Source: Pseudomonadota bacterium
GTDB lineage: Bacteria > Pseudomonadota > Gammaproteobacteria > Xanthomonadales > Rhodanobacteraceae
Reading direction: 5' to 3'
NCBI GenBank assembly: GCA_018241165.1
Contig: JAFEEK010000011.1
Location: 1 to 8,563, forward strand
Length of the DNA: 8,563 bases
Shown: positions 1-6,286 of the stretch, one piece after another
Numbering within the stretch: position 1 is the first letter of the stretch
How the letters are laid out: each line of letters starts with the position of its first letter
Notes under the pieces: generated by a model
The model's database searches: none
The model's input: the letters and a program-made list of their open reading frames with translations, nothing else
What the model was told of the DNA's origin: nothing
Program-made: the position numbers and the translations under genes

Positions 1-636
1 CTGCATCACTTCGCGCGCGTAATTTTCGTCGGGGCTGGTGGTCTGCACGCCGCCGACAAAGGTCGCCTTGACGTTGCGATACGCATTCAGATACCGCCCC
101 ATGATCGGGTGATACGTCACGTTCAACAGCACCGTCGAATACGGCGCGAAAGCCGACTGCGCAAGCATGTCGCCGTACTGGGCCAGCGGCACGACGTACT
201 GGCTTATGCTGCTGGATTGATCCGACACCACGAATATCTGGCTCAGCGCGTAAGCCATGCGCTGGCGCAACTGGTCCGGCGCGTACACGGCCTGCCAGAA
301 CCAGCGATTCAGGCGCTGCGTATTGCCCACTTTTTGCCCACCCACCGTGCGCGCATTCACGACCGCCTCAACCGTCGGTTCGCCGAGCGTGGCGGGTTTC
401 GCCAATTGCTCGTCGATCCACTCGCCGTAGCCTTGCGCCATCAGATAATTGATATCGGCCTGGGTCGGCCCGAACGTGGCCTGGGTGAGGAAACGCGCCG
501 CGGCATTGGCACTGGCCGGCTGGTCGGCGGGAATGTCGAACGTGCCCTTGAAGAGCTGGTCGTGGACCGTGGCGCCGGCCAATGGCACGAAGCCGAAGAC
601 CAAGGCGAACCCCAAAATTCCGAATGCAGCGCGCAT
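1..636 (-). CDS. DUF1800 family exported protein, N-terminal part (runs off left edge)
   Basis: An open frame of 212 codons starts at the ATG at 636-634 and continues past base 1, so only the N-terminal part is visible. A GGGAGG ribosome binding site lies 6 bases before the ATG (643-648), which fixes the start. Residues 1-22 (MRAAFGILGFALVFGFVPLAGA) form a Sec-type signal peptide with an A-x-A-like end, so export is expected. The mature part carries DUF1800 hallmarks: ARFLTQATFGPTQADI near residues 46-61, GYGEWIDEQLA, RMAYALSQIFVVS, and then VTYHPIMGRYL and PDENYAREVMQ at the visible end. DUF1800 proteins are large, of unknown biochemical function, and often encoded beside a DUF1501 protein; that neighbour would lie outside the window. 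The family assignment is from recognised motifs; the function is unknown. Confidence 0.85.
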   Translation of the reverse strand, partial: MRAAFGILGFALVFGFVPLAGATVHDQLFKGTFDIPADQPASANAAARFLTQATFGPTQADINYLMAQGYGEWIDEQLAKPATLGEPTVEAVVNARTVGGQKVGNTQRLNRWFWQAVYAPDQLRQRMAYALSQIFVVSDQSSSISQYVVPLAQYGDMLAQSAFAPYSTVLLNVTYHPIMGRYLNAYRNVKATFVGGVQTTSPDENYAREVMQ

Positions 637-818
637 GAGCAGCCTCCCGATCGTGGCGGATCGCACCAGCCGCGGCTGCGCCGTGCGATCCTGCGACGGC
701 AGGTTACGTCAGGGCGCGGCACACGACTGTTACGCAACGCACAGGTCAACGCGCCCGTACCGAATCGGTTGACGCGGCGCGCGCCGGTTTGAACCAGCCG
801 GGAGGATAGGGCCGATGC

Positions 819-2207
819 TCAGCGGCCGGGCATACCACCGGGCGGCAGGCCGCCACCACCCATCCCCTTGAGCGCCCCGCCCATCTGCCGCATCAGGCCC
901 TTGATGCCGCCATTGGCCATCTTCGACATCATCTTTTCCATCTGCATGTACTGCTTGAGCAAACGGTTGACGTCGGCCGGCTGGGTGCCGGAGCCGCGCG
1001 CGACGCGTGCCTTGCGCGAACCGTTGAGCAGGTCCGGATGGCGGCGTTCCTTCTTCGTCATCGAATTGACGATGGCGATCATGCGATGGACTTCCTTGTC
1101 GTTGACCTTGGATTTCACCGAATCCGGCAAGGCACCCATGCCCGGCAGTTTGTCCATCAACGAGGCCAGGCCACCCATGTTCAACATTTGCGAGAGTTGA
1201 TCGCGCATGTCGTTCATGTCGAAGCGCTTGCCCTTCATCACCTTCTCGGCAAGCTTCTGCGCCTTCTCGCGATCGACGTTCTGCTCGACTTGTTCGACCA
1301 GCGACAACACGTCGCCCATGCCGAGGATGCGTTGCGCGATGCGATCCGGATAGAACGCATCCAGGCCATCGGGTTTCTCGCTCACGCCGATGAACTTGAT
1401 CGGCCGCCCGGTGATGTAACGCACCGACAGTGCCGCGCCGCCGCGCGCATCGCCATCGGTCTTGGTCAGCACCACGCCGGTCAGCGGCAGCGCTTCGGCA
1501 AACGCCTTGGCCGTGTTCGCCGCGTCCTGGCCGGTCATCGCATCGACGACGAACAGGGTTTCGATGGGATTCAAGGCCGCATGCAGCGCCTTGATCTCGT
1601 CCATCATCTGCGCATCGATGGCAAGGCGGCCGGCGGTGTCGACCAGCAGCACGTCGGCGAAATTCCTTTTCGCCGCATCCACGGCGGATTTGGCGATGGC
1701 GACCGGATCTTGCGATCCTTCGCTCGGATGGAACAGCACATCCACCTGTTCGGCGAGCAGGCGCAATTGTTCGATCGCGGCCGGACGATACACGTCGCAG
1801 CTCACCACCATCACTTTTTTCTTCTTGCGATCCTTGAGGAATTTCGCAAGTTTCGCGACCGTCGTCGTCTTGCCCGCGCCCTGCAAACCCGCCATCAACA
1901 CGATCGCCGGCGGTGCGGCGGCCAGATTCAAGTCGGAATTCGCGGTGCCCATCACCGCGGTCAATTCGTCGCGCACGACCTTGACCAGCGCCTGCCCGGG
2001 CGTGAGCGACTTCAGGACTTCCTGCCCCAGTGCCTTGACTTGTATGCGCTGGATCAGCGCCTGCACCACCGGCAACGCGACGTCGGCTTCCAGCAGCGCG
2101 ATGCGCACTTCGCGCAGGGATTCGCGGATGTTCGCTTCGGTCAGGCGGGCGCGCCCGCGCAGGCGCTCGATGGTGGATGACAGGCGTTGGCTAAGGGATT
2201 CGAACAT
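819..2207 (-). CDS. ffh: Signal recognition particle protein Ffh
   Basis: Ffh is the SRP54 GTPase. It binds 4.5S RNA, recognises signal sequences of inner-membrane proteins as they leave the ribosome, and delivers the ribosome to FtsY. The 462-residue length is normal. The N domain spans about residues 1-88 (MFESLSQRLSSTIERLRG, with ALLEADVALPVV). The G domain has the P-loop GLQGAGKTT at 107-115, DTAGR at 190-194 and TKTDGDARGG at 248-257. The M domain follows from about 328, with RFDMNDMRDQL, MGGLASLMDKLPGM and the RNA-binding helix region SRKARVARGSGT at 397-408, ending in a Met/Gly-rich tail. The start matches the usual MF-L--RL beginning, although no clear Shine-Dalgarno precedes it. It is divergent from the ypjD-like gene, an arrangement also seen in E. 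coli. Nothing is odd about it. Confidence 0.98.
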   Translation of the reverse strand: MFESLSQRLSSTIERLRGRARLTEANIRESLREVRIALLEADVALPVVQALIQRIQVKALGQEVLKSLTPGQALVKVVRDELTAVMGTANSDLNLAAAPPAIVLMAGLQGAGKTTTVAKLAKFLKDRKKKKVMVVSCDVYRPAAIEQLRLLAEQVDVLFHPSEGSQDPVAIAKSAVDAAKRNFADVLLVDTAGRLAIDAQMMDEIKALHAALNPIETLFVVDAMTGQDAANTAKAFAEALPLTGVVLTKTDGDARGGAALSVRYITGRPIKFIGVSEKPDGLDAFYPDRIAQRILGMGDVLSLVEQVEQNVDREKAQKLAEKVMKGKRFDMNDMRDQLSQMLNMGGLASLMDKLPGMGALPDSVKSKVNDKEVHRMIAIVNSMTKKERRHPDLLNGSRKARVARGSGTQPADVNRLLKQYMQMEKMMSKMANGGIKGLMRQMGGALKGMGGGGLPPGGMPGR

Positions 2208-2236
2208 GGCAATACGGCAGGATTCGCGGGGCGCGC

Positions 2237-2245
2237 AGTATACCA
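2237..2245 (-). promoter_or_regulatory. Extended -10 promoter for ffh
   Basis: Read on the minus strand, this is TGGTATACT: a TATACT -10 box (2242-2237) preceded by the TG of an extended -10. No good -35 hexamer is found 17-18 bases upstream, which fits extended -10 promoters. Transcription would start near 2230, leaving a leader of about 23 bases before the ffh ATG. The core GTATAC is palindromic, so the plus strand also offers TATACC and might contribute to ypjD transcription. Confidence 0.5.
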
Positions 2246-2285
2246 GCGCCTCGCGCCGATCCCGCCGCTATGCGACACTTGCGTC

Positions 2286-3062
2286 ATGTCGATTCACGCC
2301 CTCGCCCTGATTGCCGCAGCGCTGTACTTCGTCGCCGCCGTGTTGTTCGCGCGCAATCCGCGGTTGCCGCCCTTCATCATTGCAGCTGTAGCCGTATGCA
2401 CGCATGCGGCCATCCTCGCCGGCCAGCACGGCGGCGGCGTGGATCTGCACTTTTTCGCCGCGCTGTCGTTGGTCGCCGGCTGCGTGGCCGCACTGTGCCT
2501 GCTCGTGAACCTGTTCCGGCCCGTCGCCGCGCTGGGCACGATCGTGTTTCCGCTCGCCGCGATCCTGCTGCTCGTCGATGTCTTTCTCGCGCCGCACACC
2601 GAGCCCTTGCCGATCGACTGGCAGATCAAATTGCACGTGATTTTCGGATTGCTCGGATTCTCCGTGCTCAGCCTCGCGGCCGTGCTTGCCGTTCTGCTCG
2701 CCGTGCAGGAACGCGCCCTGCGCGCGCGCCGATTCGATGGGCTGGCCGCCGCATTGCCGCCGCTGACGCTCACCGAGACCCTGATGTTCCAGTTGATCGG
2801 CGCCGGCTTCGCATTGCTGACCGTATCCATCCTGATCGGATTCCTGTTCGTCGCGAACCTGTTCGCCCAGCATCTGATCCACAAGACCGTGCTGACGATC
2901 GCCGCGTGGATCGTGTTTGGTGCGCTGCTGCTCGGGCGCTGGCGTTACGGCTGGCGCGGCCGCCGCGCGGTGCGCATGACCCTGATCGGCATGATCTTGC
3001 TGCTGCTCGCGTTCTTCGGCAGCCGCTTCGTGCTCGAACTCGTCCTCAAGCGCGTACCTTGA
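2286..3062 (+). CDS. ypjD: YpjD/CcsA-like inner membrane protein (cytochrome c assembly family)
   Basis: This 258-residue protein is almost wholly hydrophobic, with about eight membrane segments near residues 5-20, 28-47, 57-76, 82-100, 116-139, 168-190, 203-217 and 231-251. It belongs to the Cytochrom_C_asm/CcsA-like group typified by E. coli YpjD. Recognisable features are LHVIFGLLGFSVLSLAA in the fifth segment, LPPLTLTETLMFQLIGAGFALLT, HKTVLTIAAWIVFG, and the terminal block RWRYGWRGRRAVR followed by FGSRFVLELVL. CcsA relatives handle haem, but the role of YpjD itself is not settled, so haem transport should not be assumed. The ATG at 2286 is preferred because translation from an upstream start at 2187 would overlap the start of ffh and add 33 non-membrane residues. 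No clear Shine-Dalgarno is visible. The pilZ gene follows 31 bases downstream, probably in the same transcript. Confidence 0.9.
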   Translation: MSIHALALIAAALYFVAAVLFARNPRLPPFIIAAVAVCTHAAILAGQHGGGVDLHFFAALSLVAGCVAALCLLVNLFRPVAALGTIVFPLAAILLLVDVFLAPHTEPLPIDWQIKLHVIFGLLGFSVLSLAAVLAVLLAVQERALRARRFDGLAAALPPLTLTETLMFQLIGAGFALLTVSILIGFLFVANLFAQHLIHKTVLTIAAWIVFGALLLGRWRYGWRGRRAVRMTLIGMILLLLAFFGSRFVLELVLKRVP

Positions 3063-3093
3063 TTGCCGCCGCACGGCTGTGCAGAATCCACGC

Positions 3094-3465
3094 ATGAGCC
3101 AGACCAAGCCGAAAGCCGAAGAACGCCGCCGCTTCCAGCGCTTTCACTTCGAAGGCACGGTGAAGTTGTACTCGGACAAGGCCATGTGGGAGAGCAAGCT
3201 CGACGACATCTCGCTCAAGGGCGTGCTGATCGAGCATCCGCCCGGCTGGAACGGCAAGGTCGGTTCGAGCTTCCGCATGGACTTGCGCATCAACAACTCG
3301 GTAATCATCAGCATGGGCGTTGTCGCCGCGCACATCATGCCGCACCGCATCGGTTTCCAGTGGCAGAAGATCGACCTGGACAGCTTCGCCGAGTTGAAGC
3401 GACTGGTGGAATTGAATCTTGGCGATCCGGAAATCCTGAATCGGGAGCTTTCCGCCCTCGGCTGA
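3094..3465 (+). CDS. PilZ domain protein, probable cyclic-di-GMP receptor
   Basis: This is a single-domain PilZ protein of 123 residues. The two cyclic-di-GMP binding motifs are intact: RxxxR at residues 12-16 (RRFQR) and DxSxxG at 38-43 (DISLKG). They are followed by beta-strand-like segments containing FRMDLRI and VVAAHIMPHRIGFQW, and a C-terminal helix (FAELKRLVELNL). Proteins of this kind bind cyclic-di-GMP and pass the signal to surface, motility or polysaccharide functions; the target here cannot be told. The ATG at 3094 is chosen over a GTG at 3079 because it gives a typical short lead before RRRFQRF; neither has a good ribosome binding site. It lies 31 bases after the ypjD-like gene and converges on radA. 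Confidence 0.9.
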   Translation: MSQTKPKAEERRRFQRFHFEGTVKLYSDKAMWESKLDDISLKGVLIEHPPGWNGKVGSSFRMDLRINNSVIISMGVVAAHIMPHRIGFQWQKIDLDSFAELKRLVELNLGDPEILNRELSALG

Positions 3466-3473
3466 TGTTTTTC

Positions 3474-3569
3474 TCGTCATTCCCGCGCAAGCGGGAATCC
3501 AGTGCCTTCGCCCAAAAAATCAAAGTCGCTGGATTCCGGCTCGCGGCTCCGCCGCGTCCGGAATGACGA
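3474..3569. repeat. Nested inverted-repeat (REP/MITE-like) element between pilZ and radA
   Basis: The 96-bp element is bounded by perfect 10-bp inverted ends, TCGTCATTCC (3474-3483) and GGAATGACGA (3560-3569). Inside is a second inverted pair, GGAATCCAG (3494-3502) and CTGGATTCC (3529-3537). Each half also folds alone: ATTCCCGC-GCAA-GCGGGAAT (3479-3498), and ATTCCGG/CCGGAAT (3533-3539 and 3558-3564) enclosing CGCGG-CTCCG-CCGCG. It therefore can form either one long stem or two hairpins. It sits 8 bases after the pilZ stop and 3 bases after the radA stop, and may act as a bidirectional terminator or mRNA end protector. The sequence type resembles dispersed repeats common in GC-rich proteobacteria. 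Confidence 0.8.
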
Positions 3570-3572
3570 AGG

Positions 3573-4943
3573 TCAAGTCACCGCCGCAATCGCTTCGCTC
3601 AGGCGCTCCACCGCGACGATTTCCATGTCGCCGATCTTCAATTTCTTCGGCGCATTCGCCTTCGGCACGATGGCCTTGAGGAATCCGTGCGTGGCGGCTT
3701 CCTTCAATCGTTCCTCGCCGTTCGGAACGGGACGGATCTCGCCGGACAATCCCACTTCGCCAAACGCCACGAGTTTTTCCGGCAGCGGTTTGTCGCGATA
3801 ACTCGACAGCACCGCCAGCAATGTCGGCAGGTCCGCGGCAGTCTCTTGCACGCGGATGCCGCCGACCACGTTGACGAACACGTCCTGATCGTAAACCGCC
3901 ATGCCGCCGTGACGATGCAGCACCGCGAGCAACATGGCGAGGCGATTCTGTTCGAGCCCGAGCGCAACGCGGCGCGGATTGCCCAAGGATGACTGATCGA
4001 CCAAGGCCTGCACTTCGACCAGCAAGGGCCGCGTACCCTCGCGCGTGACCATCACCGCGCTGCCCGGCGTCGGGCCCGCGTGGGCGGAAAGAAAAATCGC
4101 CGACGGGTTCGGCACCTCGCGCAGCCCCTTGTCCGACATTGCGAACACACCCAGCTCGTTGACCGCGCCGAAGCGGTTCTTGAACGCGCGCAGCACGCGG
4201 AAGCGCGAACCGGATTCGCCCTCGAAATACAGCACCGCATCGACCATGTGCTCGAGCACGCGCGGGCCGGCGATGCCGCCTTCCTTCGTGACATGGCCGA
4301 CGAGAAAGATGCTGGTGCCGGTTTCCTTGGCGTACCGCACCAGGCGCGCCGCGGACTCGCGCACCTGCGACACCGAGCCCGGCGCCGCGGTGAGCAACTC
4401 CGTCCAGATCGTCTGAATGGAATCAATGACAAGAACGCGAGGTTTGTCGTTCTGCGCATTTTCGACGATGCGCTCGACGCAGGTTTCGGCAAGACAACGC
4501 AGGTTGTCCAGCGGCAAACCAAGACGCTGCGCGCGCGCCGCGATCTGCGCCATCGATTCCTCGCCCGACACATACAGCGTGCTCAGCCGTGCACCGAGCG
4601 CGCCGAGAACCTGCAGCAGCAGCGTCGATTTGCCGATGCCCGGATCGCCTCCGACCAACACCACCGAGCCTTGCACCAGTCCGCCGCCAAGCACGCGGTC
4701 CAATTCACCGATGCCGATGCGTTCGCGCAATTCCGCTTCCGCCGCGACCTGCGTCAACGGCACGATGCGCGCCGGCGCCGCGCCCGCATAACCCGTGCGC
4801 TTGACCACGCCGGCGGATTTCGCCGGATCCACGACGAACTCGCTCAACGTGTTCCACGCCCCGCAGGCCTCGCACTGGCCCTGCCACTTGTTGTATTCCG
4901 CGCCGCATTGGTTGCAGACGTAGGCGGTTTTGGGTTTGGCCAT
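3573..4943 (-). CDS. radA: DNA repair protein RadA (Sms)
   Basis: RadA is a RecA-like ATPase that helps process recombination intermediates and drives branch migration. The 456-residue chain has the usual order: a four-cysteine zinc finger (C10, C13, C24, C27 in CNQCGAEYNKWQGQCEACG), Walker A GGDPGIGKST at 98-107, Walker B VLVIDSIQT at 170-178, the RadA-specific KNRFG motif at 255-259, and a C-terminal Lon-protease-like domain containing PEKLVAFGEVGLSGEIRPV. All key residues are present. The start is the ATG at 4943-4941, giving MAKPKTAYV; a GTG just before it is less likely. This ATG shares one base with the dinD stop (TGATG), so translation is probably coupled to dinD. It is the last gene of the minus-strand chain and ends beside the inverted-repeat element. 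Confidence 0.98.
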   Translation of the reverse strand: MAKPKTAYVCNQCGAEYNKWQGQCEACGAWNTLSEFVVDPAKSAGVVKRTGYAGAAPARIVPLTQVAAEAELRERIGIGELDRVLGGGLVQGSVVLVGGDPGIGKSTLLLQVLGALGARLSTLYVSGEESMAQIAARAQRLGLPLDNLRCLAETCVERIVENAQNDKPRVLVIDSIQTIWTELLTAAPGSVSQVRESAARLVRYAKETGTSIFLVGHVTKEGGIAGPRVLEHMVDAVLYFEGESGSRFRVLRAFKNRFGAVNELGVFAMSDKGLREVPNPSAIFLSAHAGPTPGSAVMVTREGTRPLLVEVQALVDQSSLGNPRRVALGLEQNRLAMLLAVLHRHGGMAVYDQDVFVNVVGGIRVQETAADLPTLLAVLSSYRDKPLPEKLVAFGEVGLSGEIRPVPNGEERLKEAATHGFLKAIVPKANAPKKLKIGDMEIVAVERLSEAIAAVT

Positions 4944-5623
4944 CACTTGTCCTTGCCGAGTTTCTTTTTTGCGCTCGCGATCTGACCGATGCTGCGTTCC
5001 GGCGCCAGCAAGAGCTCGGGCATCGTGCCTCCCAACTCGTGGATGGTCTGGCGAACTTTCTTGCCGACTTCGTAGTGTGTCTGGTTGGCGCGCTGCTTGC
5101 CACGTACGCGATCGCGCTTGAGCTTTTCCTCGGTTTGCGTCGCGCGGAACAGGTTGGCTGCAAGTTCCGTGCTGCCCATGTGGTCAAGAATCTTCTGACT
5201 TTTCTTTAGTCCCTTGCGCGCGTGGATTTCCTTGGCGGCGAGGCCGCCATACAAACCCTTGTAACCGTGATCCTGGAAGATGGCGCAATCGAGCGAAGTA
5301 ATGACCGGTTTCGCGGGATCGCCGTTCTGCACGATCAGATAACAGGCATAGCGCGACAGCTTGACATCCGCCAGTTCGCGTCTGGCGCCCGAGCCGATGT
5401 CGACCATTTTGCTGATATCAGCAAAATGGTCAGCCATCGCATTGCCGGCCTGTCTGCAGGCAAGTTTGGCCTTCTCTACGACCTGCACGAAATTCCGCCA
5501 CTGCTGATATTCCAGCAGTGGCGCAAGGTCGCGGGCAAACCAGAAATCGTTGCCGCGCTCATCCTGATGCCGAATGGCGTCGAACGTGGCGCGATGGCGT
5601 TGTTCAATGCGTTTGTCAATCAT
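4943..5623 (-). CDS. dinD: DinD-like DNA-damage-inducible protein with an internal segment missing
   Basis: The 226-residue protein matches DinD. The N-terminal Bro-N-like part has FWFARDLAPLLEYQQWRNF (27-45), then DHFADISKMVDIGSGARRE (65-83), LSRYACYLIVQNGDPAKPV (89-107), and a C-terminal part with FQDHGYKGLYGGL, RKGLKKSQKILDHMGSTELA and ANLFRATQTEEKLKRD, ending in VRQTIHELGGTMPE. In E. coli, DinD is SOS-induced, is about 274 residues long and acts on RecA filaments. From memory of that protein, a stretch of roughly 50-55 residues normally lies between PAKPVI and AIFQ. Here only about five residues (TSLDC, 109-113) join them, in frame. The remaining domains stay open, so the gene may be a shortened variant or an inactive relic. 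Its start ATG overlaps the stop of the small upstream ORF (ATGA), and its stop overlaps the radA start. No CTGT-N8-ACAG LexA box was found nearby. Confidence 0.88.
   Translation of the reverse strand: MIDKRIEQRHRATFDAIRHQDERGNDFWFARDLAPLLEYQQWRNFVQVVEKAKLACRQAGNAMADHFADISKMVDIGSGARRELADVKLSRYACYLIVQNGDPAKPVITSLDCAIFQDHGYKGLYGGLAAKEIHARKGLKKSQKILDHMGSTELAANLFRATQTEEKLKRDRVRGKQRANQTHYEVGKKVRQTIHELGGTMPELLLAPERSIGQIASAKKKLGKDK
4950..4954 (-). promoter_or_regulatory. Ribosome binding site of radA inside the end of dinD
   Basis: The minus strand reads AAGGA, 6 bases before the ATG at 4943. It lies within the last codons of dinD and supports the ATG rather than the GTG at 4946 as the radA start. 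Confidence 0.6.
5402..5431. repeat. 30-bp perfect palindrome inside dinD
   Basis: Each 15-base half is the exact reverse complement of the other: GACCATTTTGCTGAT then ATCAGCAAAATGGTC, with no spacer. It is in phase with the codons, so both strands encode the same ten residues, DHFADISKMV. The DinD consensus D-H-F followed four residues later by K-M-V favours part of this symmetry; the central GCTGATATCAGC is not required by it. Confidence 0.95.
5496..5523. repeat. 11-bp inverted repeat inside dinD
   Basis: The arms CGCCACTGCTG (5496-5506) and CAGCAGTGGCG (5513-5523) are perfect complements around a 6-base loop. The hairpin lies about 100 bases after the dinD start and falls on the codons for LEYQQWR. 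It has no T-run, so it is not a normal terminator. Confidence 0.85.
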
Positions 5624-5832
5624 GATTGCTCACACGCATCTACGATTCGGCTGGAAACGTACAAGGCCGAAAGGTTCTTGCTACTGACGCGGAACTGACT
5701 GCGTTTCTTGGCTTTGGGGCTGTTGGTCGAAACGCCTTCCAATTTGATGCCGGGGTCGTAGCGAGCCGTACTTTCATAGGCGACATCGCAAAGCGATCCG
5801 CAACGAGGCTCACGACCATTTCTCCATTTCAT
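5620..5832 (-). CDS. Small possible ORF between the 158-residue protein and dinD
   Basis: This frame gives about 70 residues from the ATG at 5832 (MKWRNGREPR...), or 86 from an ATG at 5880 further inside the upstream gene. The product is basic and rich in Ser and Lys (for example NSPKAKKRSQFRVSSKNL), with no family I recognise. Two points favour coding: its stop overlaps the dinD ATG by four bases (ATGA), the layout used for coupled translation; and by a rough count about two-thirds of the codons from the middle to the end have G or C in third position, more than in the other readable minus frame. Against it: no good ribosome binding site, and a 23-base overlap with the upstream gene. It could instead be a remnant or leader. 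No other gene is evident in the gap 5624-5809. Confidence 0.4.
   Translation of the reverse strand: MKWRNGREPRCGSLCDVAYESTARYDPGIKLEGVSTNSPKAKKRSQFRVSSKNLSALYVSSRIVDACEQS
5637..5664 (-). promoter_or_regulatory. Weak promoter-like sequence before dinD
   Basis: On the minus strand a TTGTAC box (5664-5659) lies 16 bases from TAGATG (5642-5637), just before the dinD start. The -35 is fair but the -10 matches poorly, and a start so close would leave almost no leader. It is listed only as a candidate for separate expression of dinD and radA. Confidence 0.2.
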
Positions 5833-6286
5833 CCGCGATGATGTATTCGAGCCGCTCGCTGGGATCCTCGCGTGTTCCATTCAAAATTTCCTCCGCCCAT
5901 TCGCGACCGAATCTTTCTGTCACATCGTAGAGCCAAACTCCGCCAAATTCGCCGGTCTGCATCTGACTCCAGCGCGCTGTAAGCAACGGCGCGCAACGGA
6001 TGACTTCGCCGATGAAACCCATGTAACCACCAAATTTACTGAGATCGGCGTCGCGGCAATCGCGCAGCGCATCCGCGGCACCCAACGCAAGAAACGCAAT
6101 TTCATCTGCCGATTCTTGGGCCAAATTCGTATTGATTGCAGCTTCGCGCTGTTCGAGCCGCGCCAACGCCTCGGTCGGCGTCATTCCAAATGCCAACTCC
6201 TCGCCACTACCACGTTCCGCGTAGTAGCGCGCGGAAGCAGCCACTTTCCAATCAGTTCCGACGAGCCCAATGGTAATGCTTTTCAT
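5810..6286 (-). CDS. Unrecognised 158-residue protein coupled to the methyltransferase-HNH gene
   Basis: I do not recognise this protein family. It is 158 residues, acidic, and looks soluble and mostly helical, without signal peptide or membrane segment. Visible parts are an N-terminal strand-like stretch (MKSITIGLVGTDWKVAASA), a helical region TPTEALARLEQREAAIN (36-52), an Asp/Ala-rich helix around ADEIAFLALGAADALRD (60-76), and a Trp/Phe-rich C-terminal part (FGGVWLYDVTERFGREW at 114-130) ending DEMEKWS. The start ATG overlaps the stop of the fused methyltransferase-HNH gene by four bases (ATGA), with GGGAG about 7 bases before it, so translation is likely coupled. That position suggests a partner of the restriction-modification protein, such as a regulator, nuclease subunit or immunity factor, but nothing in the sequence decides among these. 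Confidence 0.75.
   Translation of the reverse strand: MKSITIGLVGTDWKVAASARYYAERGSGEELAFGMTPTEALARLEQREAAINTNLAQESADEIAFLALGAADALRDCRDADLSKFGGYMGFIGEVIRCAPLLTARWSQMQTGEFGGVWLYDVTERFGREWAEEILNGTREDPSERLEYIIADEMEKWS

Noticed and set aside
109..792. Plus-strand frame of 227 codons at the left edge
   Set aside because: The opposite strand carries the DUF1800 motifs, a signal peptide and a ribosome binding site, so this frame is a shadow.
783..798. Small hairpin after ffh (GCTGGT-TCAA-ACCGGC on the minus strand) as a terminator
   Set aside because: The stem is only six pairs with one wobble, and no T-run follows.
1038..2180. Long plus-strand frame of 380 codons opposite ffh
   Set aside because: It is the mirror of a certain ffh gene in GC-rich DNA; its His/Arg/Gln-rich product resembles no protein family.
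2187..2285. Upstream start for the ypjD-like protein
   Set aside because: It would overlap the beginning of ffh and add non-membrane residues; the ATG at 2286 opens directly into the first membrane segment.
4080..4985. Plus-strand frame of 301 codons opposite radA
   Set aside because: It is an antisense shadow of an intact radA with all motifs; the product is a low-complexity Arg/Ala/His chain.
5222..5698. Plus-strand frame of 158 codons opposite dinD
   Set aside because: It repeats the DHFADISKMV peptide only because the DNA there is palindromic; the rest shows no family features.
5624..5800. LexA (SOS) box before dinD
   Set aside because: I searched for CTGT-N8-ACAG and Xanthomonas-type TTAGTA...TACTAA patterns and found neither; regulation may come from the upstream promoter.
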